Source: Clostridium sp. AF15-31 (GTDB lineage: Bacteria; Bacillota; Clostridia; Lachnospirales; Lachnospiraceae). From it: DNA of 64,000 bases. The translations under genes and the position numbers were made by a program. The notes below the pieces were generated by a model, which made no database searches, was not told where the DNA came from, and saw only the letters and a list, made by a program, of their open reading frames with translations. Shown piece after piece: positions 1 through 7,872 of this stretch (positions are counted from its first letter, which is position 1; each line of letters begins with the position of its first letter). Location of the stretch: positions 62,313 through 126,312 of the forward strand of contig NZ_QTXL01000004.1 of assembly GCF_003461625.1 (NCBI RefSeq), read 5' to 3'.

Positions 1-639
1 GATGAACCGGCAATTTTGGAAATGATAGAAAGCATTTTGAATAAGGATGGACATCTGGTTACCAAAGTAAGTAATCCACTAAAAATTAATATGGAAGAAT
101 TACATCGTTATGACCTGATTTTACTGGACATTATGATGCCTGGAATTGATGGCTTCGAATTATGCAAAAGAATTAGGATACTTGTGGATTGTCCGATTTT
201 GTTTCTTACGGCAAAAACGGAGGAAAACAGTCTGGTAAACGGACTTTCTTTAGGAGCAGATGATTATATTTCAAAGCCATTTGGAGTGATGGAACTTCGG
301 GCAAGGATCAATGCACATCTTAGAAGAGAGCACAGGGAACATTCTGTCCGGATGGTTTTGGGGAGGGCCTGTATTCAAATATCTCAAAAGAAACTATTGG
401 TTGATGATAAGGAACTTCCTCTTACGAAAGCGGAGTACGAAATCTGTGAATTTCTGGCTAAAAACAGAGGACAGGTTTTCTCGAAGGAACAGATATTGGA
501 AGCGGTCTTTGGCTTTGACAATGAGAGTAATGACAGTACTATAATCACGCATATCAAAAATATAAGAGCAAAATTTGCGGATTATGATTATACACCGATA
601 AAAACAGTCTGGGGGATTGGATATAAATGGGAAGAGTAA
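1..639 (+). CDS. OmpR-family response regulator (5' end outside window)
   Basis: The open frame runs in from the window edge, so the first few codons are missing; the visible part begins DEPAILEMIES, which matches the start of a receiver domain just after the acidic pocket. The phospho-acceptor Asp lies in LILLDIMMPG, followed by the FLTAK and SKPF motifs (conserved Thr and Lys), so the receiver domain is functional by motif. The C-terminal half is a winged-helix trans_reg_C domain (LTKAEYEICEFLAKN, then the GIGYKWEE end). It overlaps the kinase gene at 627 by 13 bases, so the pair is translationally coupled. The stimulus is not evident; related pairs often sense peptides or envelope stress, but nothing here proves it. 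Confidence 0.93.
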   Translation, partial: DEPAILEMIESILNKDGHLVTKVSNPLKINMEELHRYDLILLDIMMPGIDGFELCKRIRILVDCPILFLTAKTEENSLVNGLSLGADDYISKPFGVMELRARINAHLRREHREHSVRMVLGRACIQISQKKLLVDDKELPLTKAEYEICEFLAKNRGQVFSKEQILEAVFGFDNESNDSTIITHIKNIRAKFADYDYTPIKTVWGIGYKWEE

Positions 640-2003
640 AGAGAAGCAATGCACTCAGCAGGATTTTTATGAGATATGTACTGGTCATGCTTGGATCATT
701 AGTTGGTTTGGTGATTGTTGCTTATCTGCTGCTGTACCTTTTGATTAGTGTGGGCTGTATTTATCCGGCAAATTATGCAGAGCAAAAGATTAATGAAGCG
801 TATGATACGATTCTACGTGCAGATAAAGTGACTGCTGAGATGATTCCCGCACTTTGTGATTATGTAATCTTTTCAGAGAATGGAGCGAAAATAGGTGGAG
901 ATCTGTCAGAACAATACGAACAGATAGCATGGAATGTTGCAAAGTACGGAAACGCATCCGGGAAATATTTTTATAAAGTAATTGTAAGGGAAAATGAATA
1001 TGTTGTATTGCAATATCGCCTGACACCTCAATATCATTCAGCTTTTTTAAGGGAGCATTTTATAGGACCACAGAATGTGATGATTATTATGTCTGTGATT
1101 GGAGCGGTAGCGATTATCATCATTCCGTCCATACGTTTTGGAAAAAGAATCAAAAAGCAGATGCAGCCTGTATTAGACGCAATCGGACAAATAAAGGATC
1201 AAAATCTGGAATATGAGACATCCTGTTCCGGTATCAAAGAGTTTGATGACTGTTTATCGGCAATCGATGATATGCGAGATGCATTGCGAGAATCTTTAGA
1301 AAAGCAGTGGAAAACAGAGCAGGAAAAGAAACAGCAGATGTCTGCTTTGGCGCATGATATTAAAACACCTCTTACGATTGTACGGGGAAATGCAGAACTA
1401 CTTTCAGAGACTGAACTGACCACAGAACAGAAGAATAATATCACTTATGTTTTGAACGGCACAACACAGATACAAAGTTATGTAAAACAGTTGATAGATG
1501 TCACAAAATCATGGAATTGCAGTGATGTTACCTATACAACGGTGAGGTTAGAAGATTTTTTCGCAGATATAAAGGAACAGGCACTCGGACTGGTAGAAAT
1601 CTATCACCAGAAGATAGATTGGAAGGCGGAACAAAGTGATAAAAAGGTAACGATTGCTTATGATCCAATGTTCCGGGCCGTAATGAATGTGATTCAGAAT
1701 GCAGTGGAGCATACAAAAGAAAATGGAATCATTTATATTGACGCAAAGGAGCAGGATGACCGGCTGACATTCATTGTGGAGGATAGCGGATCAGGATTTA
1801 CAAAAGAAGCATTATTGCATGGCACAGAGCAGTTTTTTATGGATGACACAAGTAGAAATGGCGAAGCCCATTATGGGATGGGACTATTTTTTGCAAAAAC
1901 TGTGGCTGAAAAATATGGTGGAGGTATTAAACTTTCAAATTCTGAAAATACAGGTGGGGCGAGGGTAGAAATATTTTTCCTGAGTAGTCAAGAAACAAGC
2001 TAA
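627..2003 (+). CDS. Sensor histidine kinase
   Basis: 458 aa membrane kinase partnering the preceding regulator. There are two hydrophobic segments (about residues 15-40 and 150-172) that bracket an extracytoplasmic loop of roughly 110 residues. A linker and dimerisation region follows, with the H-box AHDIKTPLT near residue 242. The ATPase domain has the N-box NVIQNAVEHT, G1 VEDSGSGF and G2 HYGMGLFFAK. All catalytic motifs are present, so it should autophosphorylate and pass phosphate to the regulator. The ATG at 627 lies inside the regulator's 3' end. No transporter gene follows, so it looks like a stand-alone signalling pair at the edge of a scarred region. Confidence 0.93.
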   Translation: MGRVKRSNALSRIFMRYVLVMLGSLVGLVIVAYLLLYLLISVGCIYPANYAEQKINEAYDTILRADKVTAEMIPALCDYVIFSENGAKIGGDLSEQYEQIAWNVAKYGNASGKYFYKVIVRENEYVVLQYRLTPQYHSAFLREHFIGPQNVMIIMSVIGAVAIIIIPSIRFGKRIKKQMQPVLDAIGQIKDQNLEYETSCSGIKEFDDCLSAIDDMRDALRESLEKQWKTEQEKKQQMSALAHDIKTPLTIVRGNAELLSETELTTEQKNNITYVLNGTTQIQSYVKQLIDVTKSWNCSDVTYTTVRLEDFFADIKEQALGLVEIYHQKIDWKAEQSDKKVTIAYDPMFRAVMNVIQNAVEHTKENGIIYIDAKEQDDRLTFIVEDSGSGFTKEALLHGTEQFFMDDTSRNGEAHYGMGLFFAKTVAEKYGGGIKLSNSENTGGARVEIFFLSSQETS

Positions 2004-2127
2004 ATAGACCGCAATTAAGCTATGTAAAAGAAATTTTACATGCTTTTATCTAATATGTAAAAGCCTTTTGATAGACATTACTACTACGTTTGCTGTAATC
2101 TCATGGAAGAAGGAGGCATACAGAATT

Positions 2128-2263
2128 ATGATAGCTGATAAAATTAAAAATGCTCGTACTATTCTTTATTACATAACTAAATAATCTTAAAGATTCAGAG
2201 GATAAGGAGCTTCATCTTCTTATGGTTGATAACCATATTCCCGCTGGAGCGAAATTATATTAA
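2128..2263 (+). pseudogene. Remnant of a small regulator-like gene
   Basis: A strong ribosome site (AAGGAGG at about 2109-2116) precedes an ATG at 2128, but the frame (MIADKIKNARTI...) stops after 18 codons. A second short frame follows to 2263 (ends HIPAGAKLY). MIADKIKN is a common start for helix-turn-helix regulators, so this may be a regulator gene that lost its middle. No intact product is possible. The identity is a guess. Confidence 0.3.
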
Positions 2264-2284
2264 AATAAAGAGAACACGCTAAAG

Positions 2285-2327
2285 AAATAGGACTTCCCGA
2301 TATAAAAGTGAGGAAGTCCTATTTTTT
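2285..2327. terminator. Bidirectional intrinsic terminator
   Basis: AAATAGGACTTCC at 2285-2297 pairs with GGAAGTCCTATTT at 2312-2324, followed by a T-run on the plus strand and preceded by an A-rich stretch that serves the minus strand. It lies between converging remnants. Confidence 0.8.
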
Positions 2328-2676
2328 ATATACATTTCTTTGACGTATTTATTATTTTATTTTTCCAATCAATAACATTCTTAATTGATAATTTTTCTTG
2401 TGCTTGTATGAATGTTGTAATATATGTGTAGTCGATGTTATCATTTGAATCCACAGGAAGACGTATTTCCATATTTTTTAATATATTTTCATTAAACGAA
2501 GATTGTCCACATGCAAAATTTTGAAATGCTTTTCTCATTACTGTTAGAAGATAGCAAGCAAGCTCTGGATTTAATTCGCAGTCACGATAAGACATAACTT
2601 TGATTTTATCACCAGTAAAGTAAGGCTTTTCTTGATAAAATATAGTTGCTGTATGACTTCTATGGTAAGTAACGAT
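2326..2676 (-). pseudogene. C-terminal fragment of a restriction specificity (S) subunit
   Basis: On the minus strand a frame beginning after an in-frame TGA reads IVTYHRSHTATIFYQEKPYF, then TGDKIKVMSYRD and ends near KNKIINTSKKC. YFTGDKI and the later NIEIxLP-like stretch are typical of the target-recognition domain of HsdS or BcgI-type specificity subunits (family knowledge). Only about 115 residues of a protein usually 350-450 residues long remain, and no modification or restriction gene is adjacent. It is therefore a dead remnant, showing that this region has lost DNA. Confidence 0.6.
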
Positions 2677-2771
2677 TCATAGCTTCTGGAAATAGCAGTT
2701 GACTATATATTTTCACCTCCCCTTCCTTTTTGAGGGGCAGGAGGGCACACCTGCCTCTCGTTTTAAGGAGA

Positions 2772-2800
2772 TTGATGCAAACATGATTCTTTGATATAAT
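2772..2800 (+). promoter_or_regulatory. Sigma-A promoter for the ThuA-like gene
   Basis: TTGATG at 2772-2777 and TATAAT at 2795-2800 are separated by 17 bases, giving a near-consensus promoter about 100 bases before the gene at 2900. Confidence 0.65.
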
Positions 2801-2899
2801 CAATGCAACAGTTTTACAAATCGGAATTTAACGCACATCTAAAAAACGAGAATTCACAAAAACGTAGCCATAAAATGGTGATGAAAGGACGTATAACTT

Positions 2900-3532
2900 A
2901 TGAGTAAAAAAGTATTTGTTTTGGTACACGATTACTGGCATCACGATGATTCCATCAAGCCTATGATGAACTATCTGTTTAACGCAGATTATGAAGTAAC
3001 ATTCACAAAGAATCCAAATGATTATTTCAAGGGGCAGTTTGATTTGTTTTTGTCTTTCAAAGATCCTATTGAAAATGATCAGATTCCTACTCCAATCTGG
3101 TGTGATGAAAAATGGACGGAGAAATTTCTGAATGATATTCAGAATGGTATGGGAACGATTATGCTTCACGCATCACTTACTGATTACACAGAAAATCACG
3201 CAATCCTCACAAATGTTGTAAGAAGTAACTTTATCACTCATCCCGAACAATGTCCGCTTACTGTAAAACCGATAGCAGAACATCCGATTATTGAAGGCAT
3301 TGGCAAATTCACATTCCCTGATTTTGACGAACATTATGTAATGAAAATGATTCCGAATGCTGATACAACGATTCTTGCAGAAACCGTTTCAAAGAACGGC
3401 GTTCAGCCTGCTGTATGGATTCACACCTATGGCAAGGGAAAAATCTGCTGTATCGTTCCTGCACACACTACCCAAAATCTGACCTGTGAACCATTTGTCA
3501 AACTTGTAAAGAATGCTATTGATTGGGTTTAA
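2900..3532 (+). CDS. ThuA-like (trehalose-utilisation family) protein
   Basis: 210 aa cytoplasmic protein with the class I glutamine amidotransferase-like fold of ThuA proteins. It starts KKVFVLVHDYWHH and has a short strand DLFLSF, a GMGTIMLHASLTD segment, a central HPIIEGI motif and the C-terminal WIHTYGKGKICCIVPAH. ThuA-like proteins are linked to disaccharide metabolism, but the reaction is often unknown. No sugar genes adjoin it, so the substrate cannot be assigned. The start at 2900 is preceded by AAAGGA. It sits between remnants and may be cargo of a former mobile region. Confidence 0.75.
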   Translation: MSKKVFVLVHDYWHHDDSIKPMMNYLFNADYEVTFTKNPNDYFKGQFDLFLSFKDPIENDQIPTPIWCDEKWTEKFLNDIQNGMGTIMLHASLTDYTENHAILTNVVRSNFITHPEQCPLTVKPIAEHPIIEGIGKFTFPDFDEHYVMKMIPNADTTILAETVSKNGVQPAVWIHTYGKGKICCIVPAHTTQNLTCEPFVKLVKNAIDWV

Positions 3533-3547
3533 TAGCATTAATAGAGC

Positions 3548-4292
3548 GTCAAATTCCAGTTTATAGAGTTAAAAAATATAAGTTAAGGAGGCATGTATTA
3601 TGAAAAAAGTAATCTATCTGCTTGTATTATGTATGGTGCTGGGAATGGCTGGATGTGGAACGAATCAAGAAAATAAAGAACCTGTGTCTGGAAATGTGTC
3701 CGTAGAAACAGAAAATAAAGAAAATGATGATGTAGTACAAAATGAGCAAATAGCAGATACTGGCTCATATCCTCCATGTGTTATGGTTGATGGTGTTATA
3801 TATAAAGACACAGGATATGTAGCGTCAATGCCTGGTTGTGGAACAATGGATGGAGAAATTGTGTCAACAGTGGCAGGGACAGAGTTACCATCTGAAAATA
3901 ATCAATCAAATTTCGGAAGCGGATATCATTATCAAAGGAGTTCTGAAGGTCAGCTCATAGTAGTCATTGATGACGAACGAATCATATTTAGAGATATTGA
4001 AAAAGACGATACGTCTATTCCAATAGAGGTTATCAATTTTAATGCAAAAGTAAAAGAAATTACCGATGATGGAGAACTTCTTGTAACGCATGTGAGTACA
4101 GCTGAAGGCTTTTGTCAGATGAATGATGGAGAGTATTATGTATCGGCAGAAAATTTAGCGGAAGATGTTCAGGTGGGAGATATCGTTACAATATGGTTTA
4201 ATGGAATGATTCAAGAAACATACCCTGCTCAATTGGGGGTAGTTTATAGAATCATTAAAACACAATAATTAGTCAAATTCCAGTTTGTAGGG
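3548..4292 (+). repeat. Direct repeat pair flanking the lipoprotein gene
   Basis: GTCAAATTCCAGTTTATAGA at 3548-3567 recurs as GTCAAATTCCAGTTTGTAGG at 4272-4291, on both sides of the lipoprotein gene. A shorter copy of the first 11 bases is at 13462-13472, beyond the redox block. Such copies suggest duplication or recombination within a former mobile element. Function unknown. Confidence 0.55.
3600..4268 (+). CDS. Putative lipoprotein of unknown function
   Basis: 222 aa. It has a type II signal peptide with positively charged MKKV, a hydrophobic core and the lipobox GMAGC (lipidated Cys19), then a low-complexity Asn/Glu-rich linker to about residue 55. The folded part contains several short beta-like segments and the end VVYRIIKTQ. 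The region EDVQVGDIVTIWFNGMIQETYP resembles the small OB-like domain of secreted DUF3221-type proteins, but this is weak. An excellent ribosome site (AAGGAGG) is present. It is predicted to be anchored on the outer face of the membrane. Confidence 0.75.
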   Translation: MKKVIYLLVLCMVLGMAGCGTNQENKEPVSGNVSVETENKENDDVVQNEQIADTGSYPPCVMVDGVIYKDTGYVASMPGCGTMDGEIVSTVAGTELPSENNQSNFGSGYHYQRSSEGQLIVVIDDERIIFRDIEKDDTSIPIEVINFNAKVKEITDDGELLVTHVSTAEGFCQMNDGEYYVSAENLAEDVQVGDIVTIWFNGMIQETYPAQLGVVYRIIKTQ

Positions 4293-4329
4293 AACAACAG
4301 CTAAGACAATTTTATAATAAAACAGCGTC

Positions 4330-4366
4330 AGAGCATTTATGTGTAAAAGCATGAATGCTCTTTTTT
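4330..4366 (+). terminator. Terminator module, copy 1
   Basis: GAGCATTTATG pairs with CATGAATGCTC and is followed by TTTTTT. The same ACAGCGT(C/T)AGAGCATTTATGTG module recurs at 13671-13718, so the two ends of the redox block share this sequence. Confidence 0.75.
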
Positions 4367-4549
4367 GTCCTTTCATGGACAAAGAACAAGAAAGCAGTAT
4401 CAACATGGTTCATCGACATCATAATCAAGGTTATGGGAATCCTCATTACGATAGTTCTCTATTCAAGGATGATATCCATATATCTGCACTGTGCGGTGGC
4501 ACCTCTGCCCATGGCGACAGTCACCAATCACCATATGGCAAGAAGTTAA
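4355..4549 (+). pseudogene. Possible remnant of a TrbL/VirB6-like conjugation protein
   Basis: A 64-codon frame reads STWFIDIIIKVMGILITIV..., then AVAPLPMATVTNHHMARS. The pattern of a hydrophobic helix followed by APLPMAT and a small polar stretch resembles the conserved (I/L)APIPxAT region of TrbL/VirB6-type channel proteins of Firmicute conjugative elements (family knowledge). The frame is far too short to be functional. It follows the terminator module directly. I treat it as an element scar, with moderate doubt. Confidence 0.4.
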
Positions 4550-4563
4550 TTTAGTGTTGTATG

Positions 4564-4576
4564 GTGATGTAATCAC
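4564..4576. promoter_or_regulatory. Crp/Fnr-type dyad before the thioredoxin operon
   Basis: GTGATGTAATCAC is a perfect inverted repeat (GTGAT-GTA-ATCAC), similar to Crp/Fnr half-sites. It lies about 30 bases upstream of TATAAT (around 4604), where the -35 is poor, so it could be an activator site. The Crp/Fnr regulator encoded at 7095 is the obvious candidate. Confidence 0.45.
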
Positions 4577-4641
4577 GGAAAACAAATGAAATTAAGACTA
4601 TAATAAAGCTACAAAAAGAAAAAGATAAGGAGGACTGTAAA

Positions 4642-4947
4642 ATGTCTGCTATTAATATCAATAAAAATAATTTTGAGAACGAAGTACTGAATTCCGATAA
4701 AACCGTTCTTTTAGATTTTTGGGCATCTTGGTGTGCGCCTTGCCGTATGGTAGTACCTATTGTAGAGGAGATTGCAGGTGAGCGTAGGGATATTAAAGTT
4801 GGAAAGATTAATGTAGATGAAGAGCCTGAACTGGCAAATAAGTTCAGTATTATGAGCATTCCGACTTTAGTGGTTATGAAGAATGGGAAGATTGTACAGC
4901 AGGTTTCAGGGGCGAAATCTAAGAATGCGATTTTAGAAATGCTTTAG
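4642..4947 (+). CDS. trxA: Thioredoxin
   Basis: 101 aa, the normal size of a single-domain thioredoxin. The redox motif WASWCAPC places the active cysteines at 31 and 34; CAPC is a variant of the usual CGPC. The cis-Pro region IMSIPTLVV is intact. It reduces protein disulfides in the cytosol. The start follows AAGGAGG. It is the first gene of a run (thioredoxin, rhodanese, CoA-disulfide reductase-rhodanese) with gaps of 12 and 1 bases, which indicates an operon for thiol and persulfide chemistry. The Pro-neighbouring Ala may shift redox potential or partners. Confidence 0.93.
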   Translation: MSAININKNNFENEVLNSDKTVLLDFWASWCAPCRMVVPIVEEIAGERRDIKVGKINVDEEPELANKFSIMSIPTLVVMKNGKIVQQVSGAKSKNAILEML

Positions 4948-4959
4948 AGAGGTGTGCTA

Positions 4960-5280
4960 ATGGGATTTTTTAATTTCTTTAAACAGTCGAATATTAATCA
5001 AGGCATAGAAGAATATAAAAGGACTGCTAGTGCAGTTCTGCTGGATGTCCGTACTCCGCAGGAATATCAGGAAGGACATATACCAGAAAGTAAAAATGTG
5101 CCGTTGCAGCAACTAGATAATATTGTTTCTGTAGCGAAGAATAAGGATATCCCTCTGTTTGTATACTGTTATTCCGGTTCCCGGAGCCGTCAGGCAACTG
5201 GGATGTTGCAACGAATGGGATATTCTAAAGTAAATAATATCGGTGGCATTGCAGCTTACTCAGGAAAGGTGGAAAAATAA
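4960..5280 (+). CDS. Single-domain rhodanese
   Basis: 106 aa sulfurtransferase-like protein. Typical rhodanese landmarks are VLLDVRTPQEYQEGHIPES and the active loop YCYSGSRSRQA, whose catalytic Cys carries the persulfide. The ATG at 4960 is chosen because AGAGAGG (4946-4952) is correctly spaced; a GTG at 4954 is also in frame. It lies one base before the CoA-disulfide reductase gene, which ends in a second rhodanese domain. The two may therefore relay sulfane sulfur. Confidence 0.9.
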   Translation: MGFFNFFKQSNINQGIEEYKRTASAVLLDVRTPQEYQEGHIPESKNVPLQQLDNIVSVAKNKDIPLFVYCYSGSRSRQATGMLQRMGYSKVNNIGGIAAYSGKVEK

Positions 5281-5281
5281 G

Positions 5282-6973
5282 ATGAAGGTAATAATCGTAG
5301 GAGGTGTAGCAGGAGGAGCTACAGCCGCAGCAAGAATACGCAGACTGGATGAACATGCAGAAATTACTGTGTATGAAAGATCCGGATACATATCCTATGC
5401 GAATTGTGGGCTTCCATATTATATTGGAGACGTGATTACAGATCCGGAAGCACTTACACTACAGACACCAGAGAGTTTTTTTAAACGCTTCCGTATTAAC
5501 ATGAAAATTCATCATGAAGTTATCTCAATACATCCCGAATGTAAAACTGTTTCAGTGAAGAATTTAGAAAACGGTGAAATATTTGAAGAAAACTATGATA
5601 AGCTAATCCTATCTCCAGGTGCAAAGCCTACACAGCCGAGACTTCCCGGAGTAGGTATTGATAAACTTTTTACACTTCGTACTGTAGAAGACACTTTTCG
5701 GATAAAGGAATATATAAATAAGAATCATCCAAAATCGGCTGTATTGGCAGGTGGCGGTTTTATTGGTCTGGAACTGGCAGAAAATTTGAGGGAGCTTGGC
5801 ATGGATGTTACGATTGTCCAGGGGCCTAAGCAGCTGATGAACCCTTTTGACCCGGATATGGCATCCATGATCCATAATGAAATGAGAAAGCATGGGATAA
5901 AACTGATACTGGGCTATACAGTAGAAGGATTTAAAGGAAATGACAACGGAGTGGAGGTTCTGTTGAAAGATAATCCATCCCTTCAGGCTGATATGGTAGT
6001 TCTGGCAATCGGAGTCACACCAGACACAGTATTAGCAAAAGAAGCCGGTCTGGAACTTGGCATCAAGGAAAGTATTGTAGTGAATGACAGAATGGAAACC
6101 TCTGTACCGGATATTTATGCTGCAGGTGATGCAGTTCAGGTAAAACATTATGTTACGGGTAATGATGCGCTGATTTCTTTGGCAGGACCGGCCAATAAAC
6201 AGGGCAGAATCATCGCTGATAATATTTGTGGCGGTGATAGTCGTTACCTGGGCAGTCAGGGAAGCTCCGTTATAAAAGTGTTTGATATGATAGCAGCCAC
6301 TACAGGTATCAATGAAACCAATGCCAAAAAGTCAGGATTAGAGGTAGATACAGTAATTCTTTCTCCTATGAGTCATGCCGGTTACTATCCTGGTGGAAAA
6401 GTGATGACCATGAAGGTGGTTTTTGAAAAAGAAAGCTATCGTTTGCTTGGCGCTCAGATTATTGGATATGAAGGAGTTGATAAACGTATTGATGTGCTGG
6501 CAACAGCAATTCATGCGGGGCTGAATGCAACCCAGTTGAAAGATCTGGATCTGGCATATGCACCACCTTATTCTTCTGCCAAGGATCCGGTAAACATGGC
6601 TGGATTTATGATAGACAATATTGCAAAAGGGACATTAAAGCAATGGCATTTGGAAGATATGGACAAGATTTCTAAAGATAAAGATGTGGAGTTGCTAGAT
6701 GTGAGAACTGTAGGTGAATTCAGCAGGGGGCATATAGATGGATTCAAAAACATACCTGTAGATGAACTGAGAGAACGAATTAGTGAAATTGAGAAAGGAA
6801 AGCCTGTGTATCTGATATGCCAGAGTGGTCTGCGCAGTTATATTGCGAGCCGTATTCTGGAAGGAAACGGTTATGAAACGTATAATTTCTCTGGCGGATT
6901 CCGATTCTATGATGCAGTGGTCAATGACCGTGCGCTGATTGAAAGGGCATATGCATGTGGTATGGATTATTAA
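5282..6973 (+). CDS. CoA-disulfide reductase/NADH oxidase-type flavoprotein with C-terminal rhodanese domain
   Basis: 563 aa. The N-terminal FAD-binding motif is VIIVGGVAGGATAAARIRR. The single redox Cys42 is in SYANCGLPYY, as in CoADR/NOX/Npr enzymes. The NAD(P)H motif is VLAGGGFIGLELAENL, the second FAD motif is IYAAGDAVQ, and a dimerisation domain runs to about residue 440. The last 110 residues form a rhodanese domain (LLDVRTVGEFSRGHIDGF, active loop ICQSGLRS). CoADR-rhodanese fusions reduce CoA or other persulfides and disulfides with NAD(P)H; this is the best assignment. The true start is the ATG at 5282 (MKVIIVGG); longer frames run into the previous gene. Confidence 0.92.
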   Translation: MKVIIVGGVAGGATAAARIRRLDEHAEITVYERSGYISYANCGLPYYIGDVITDPEALTLQTPESFFKRFRINMKIHHEVISIHPECKTVSVKNLENGEIFEENYDKLILSPGAKPTQPRLPGVGIDKLFTLRTVEDTFRIKEYINKNHPKSAVLAGGGFIGLELAENLRELGMDVTIVQGPKQLMNPFDPDMASMIHNEMRKHGIKLILGYTVEGFKGNDNGVEVLLKDNPSLQADMVVLAIGVTPDTVLAKEAGLELGIKESIVVNDRMETSVPDIYAAGDAVQVKHYVTGNDALISLAGPANKQGRIIADNICGGDSRYLGSQGSSVIKVFDMIAATTGINETNAKKSGLEVDTVILSPMSHAGYYPGGKVMTMKVVFEKESYRLLGAQIIGYEGVDKRIDVLATAIHAGLNATQLKDLDLAYAPPYSSAKDPVNMAGFMIDNIAKGTLKQWHLEDMDKISKDKDVELLDVRTVGEFSRGHIDGFKNIPVDELRERISEIEKGKPVYLICQSGLRSYIASRILEGNGYETYNFSGGFRFYDAVVNDRALIERAYACGMDY

Positions 6974-7016
6974 AAAATAATCACGATATTTTTATAATTT
7001 TCTTATAGCATAAAAA

Positions 7017-7072
7017 GATCCCCCATTTATTAGAATGACTTTCATAATTCTGATAAATGGAGGATTCTTCTT
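7017..7072. terminator. Terminator between converging genes
   Basis: ATCCCCCATTTATTAGAAT pairs with ATTCTGATAAATGGAGGAT around a short loop. T-rich and A-rich sequence on the two sides suits both the CoADR operon and the opposing regulator gene. Confidence 0.75.
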
Positions 7073-7094
7073 TATATGTTACAGAAAAACAGTT

Positions 7095-7754
7095 TTATGA
7101 CCTTTGGAGTGTTTCCAGTCTTTTTGGATCAAGGATTGTGATTTTGCCCCGGGAGAGTTTGACGAGACCCTCGCCTTGAAAGTATCGAAGCATTCGAGTG
7201 ATAACTTCCCTGTGGGAACCAAGATGGTTGGCGATAGTTTCGTGAGTGATTTTCAATTCATTTGTTTCTTCGATAGAGGTCTCTTCTAAAAGAAATGAAG
7301 CAACACGCTTATCCAAACTCTTCCACATGATTTGTTCAATCAGCCACATGACATCAGAAAAACGAGTAGCCATTAACTCATTGGTATAGTTTGCGACAGG
7401 AGCAGATTCATTCATGATGCCCTTATAGATTTCAGCAGGGATGATCCAAAGATCAGTATCTTTTTCTGCCTCAATGGTTACTTCAAATTGAATGGATCGT
7501 ATGATACATGAGGCAGATAAAAGACATATATCCATATCGAACAGACGGTAGAGTGTAATCTCTCGTCCTTCATCTGATAATATATAAGTTCGAAGCTGCC
7601 CGGATTTAACCAGTAATAATCCGGTACAATCCATGTTCCCGTTGTGAATGATTGTTCCTTTTTTCACATGCTGTGTGATCAAATTGTCTGAAATTAGTTT
7701 TTTCTGTGCTGTATTTAAGTCATTCCATAGTGGAAAATAATTTTCGAAGCTCAT
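7095..7754 (-). CDS. Crp/Fnr-family transcriptional regulator
   Basis: 219 aa. A cyclic-nucleotide-binding-like beta-barrel (GTIIHNGNMDCTGLLLVKSGQ, then LSDEGREITLYRLFDMDIC) is followed by a dimer helix and a winged helix-turn-helix (ITHETIANHLGSHREVITRML). The N-terminal cysteine cluster of classical FNR is absent; the scattered Cys residues in CLLSASC might sense redox or bind metal, which is inference. The start at 7754 (MSFENYF) is chosen because AAGGAGAT lies just before it; an ATG eight codons upstream has no such site. It is divergent from the DUF134 gene with a dyad between them, so autoregulation and control of the neighbouring redox genes are likely. Confidence 0.9.
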   Translation of the reverse strand: MSFENYFPLWNDLNTAQKKLISDNLITQHVKKGTIIHNGNMDCTGLLLVKSGQLRTYILSDEGREITLYRLFDMDICLLSASCIIRSIQFEVTIEAEKDTDLWIIPAEIYKGIMNESAPVANYTNELMATRFSDVMWLIEQIMWKSLDKRVASFLLEETSIEETNELKITHETIANHLGSHREVITRMLRYFQGEGLVKLSRGKITILDPKRLETLQRS

Positions 7755-7802
7755 AATAGTTATCTCCTTTATGAACATAGTATACTTGCTTTTTTAAGAT
7801 GC

Positions 7803-7844
7803 GTCAATCGAATAATTGACATATGCCCTTTATAGGACTATTAT
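7803..7844 (+). promoter_or_regulatory. Promoter with overlapping perfect dyad
   Basis: TTGACA (7816-7821) and TATTAT (7839-7844) are 17 bases apart and drive the gene at 7873. The perfect 6-6-6 palindrome GTCAATCGAATAATTGAC (7803-7820) covers the -35, as expected for a regulator site between divergent genes. Confidence 0.7.
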
Positions 7845-7872
7845 ATAAGAAAAGCGAGAAAGGAGCAATTTC

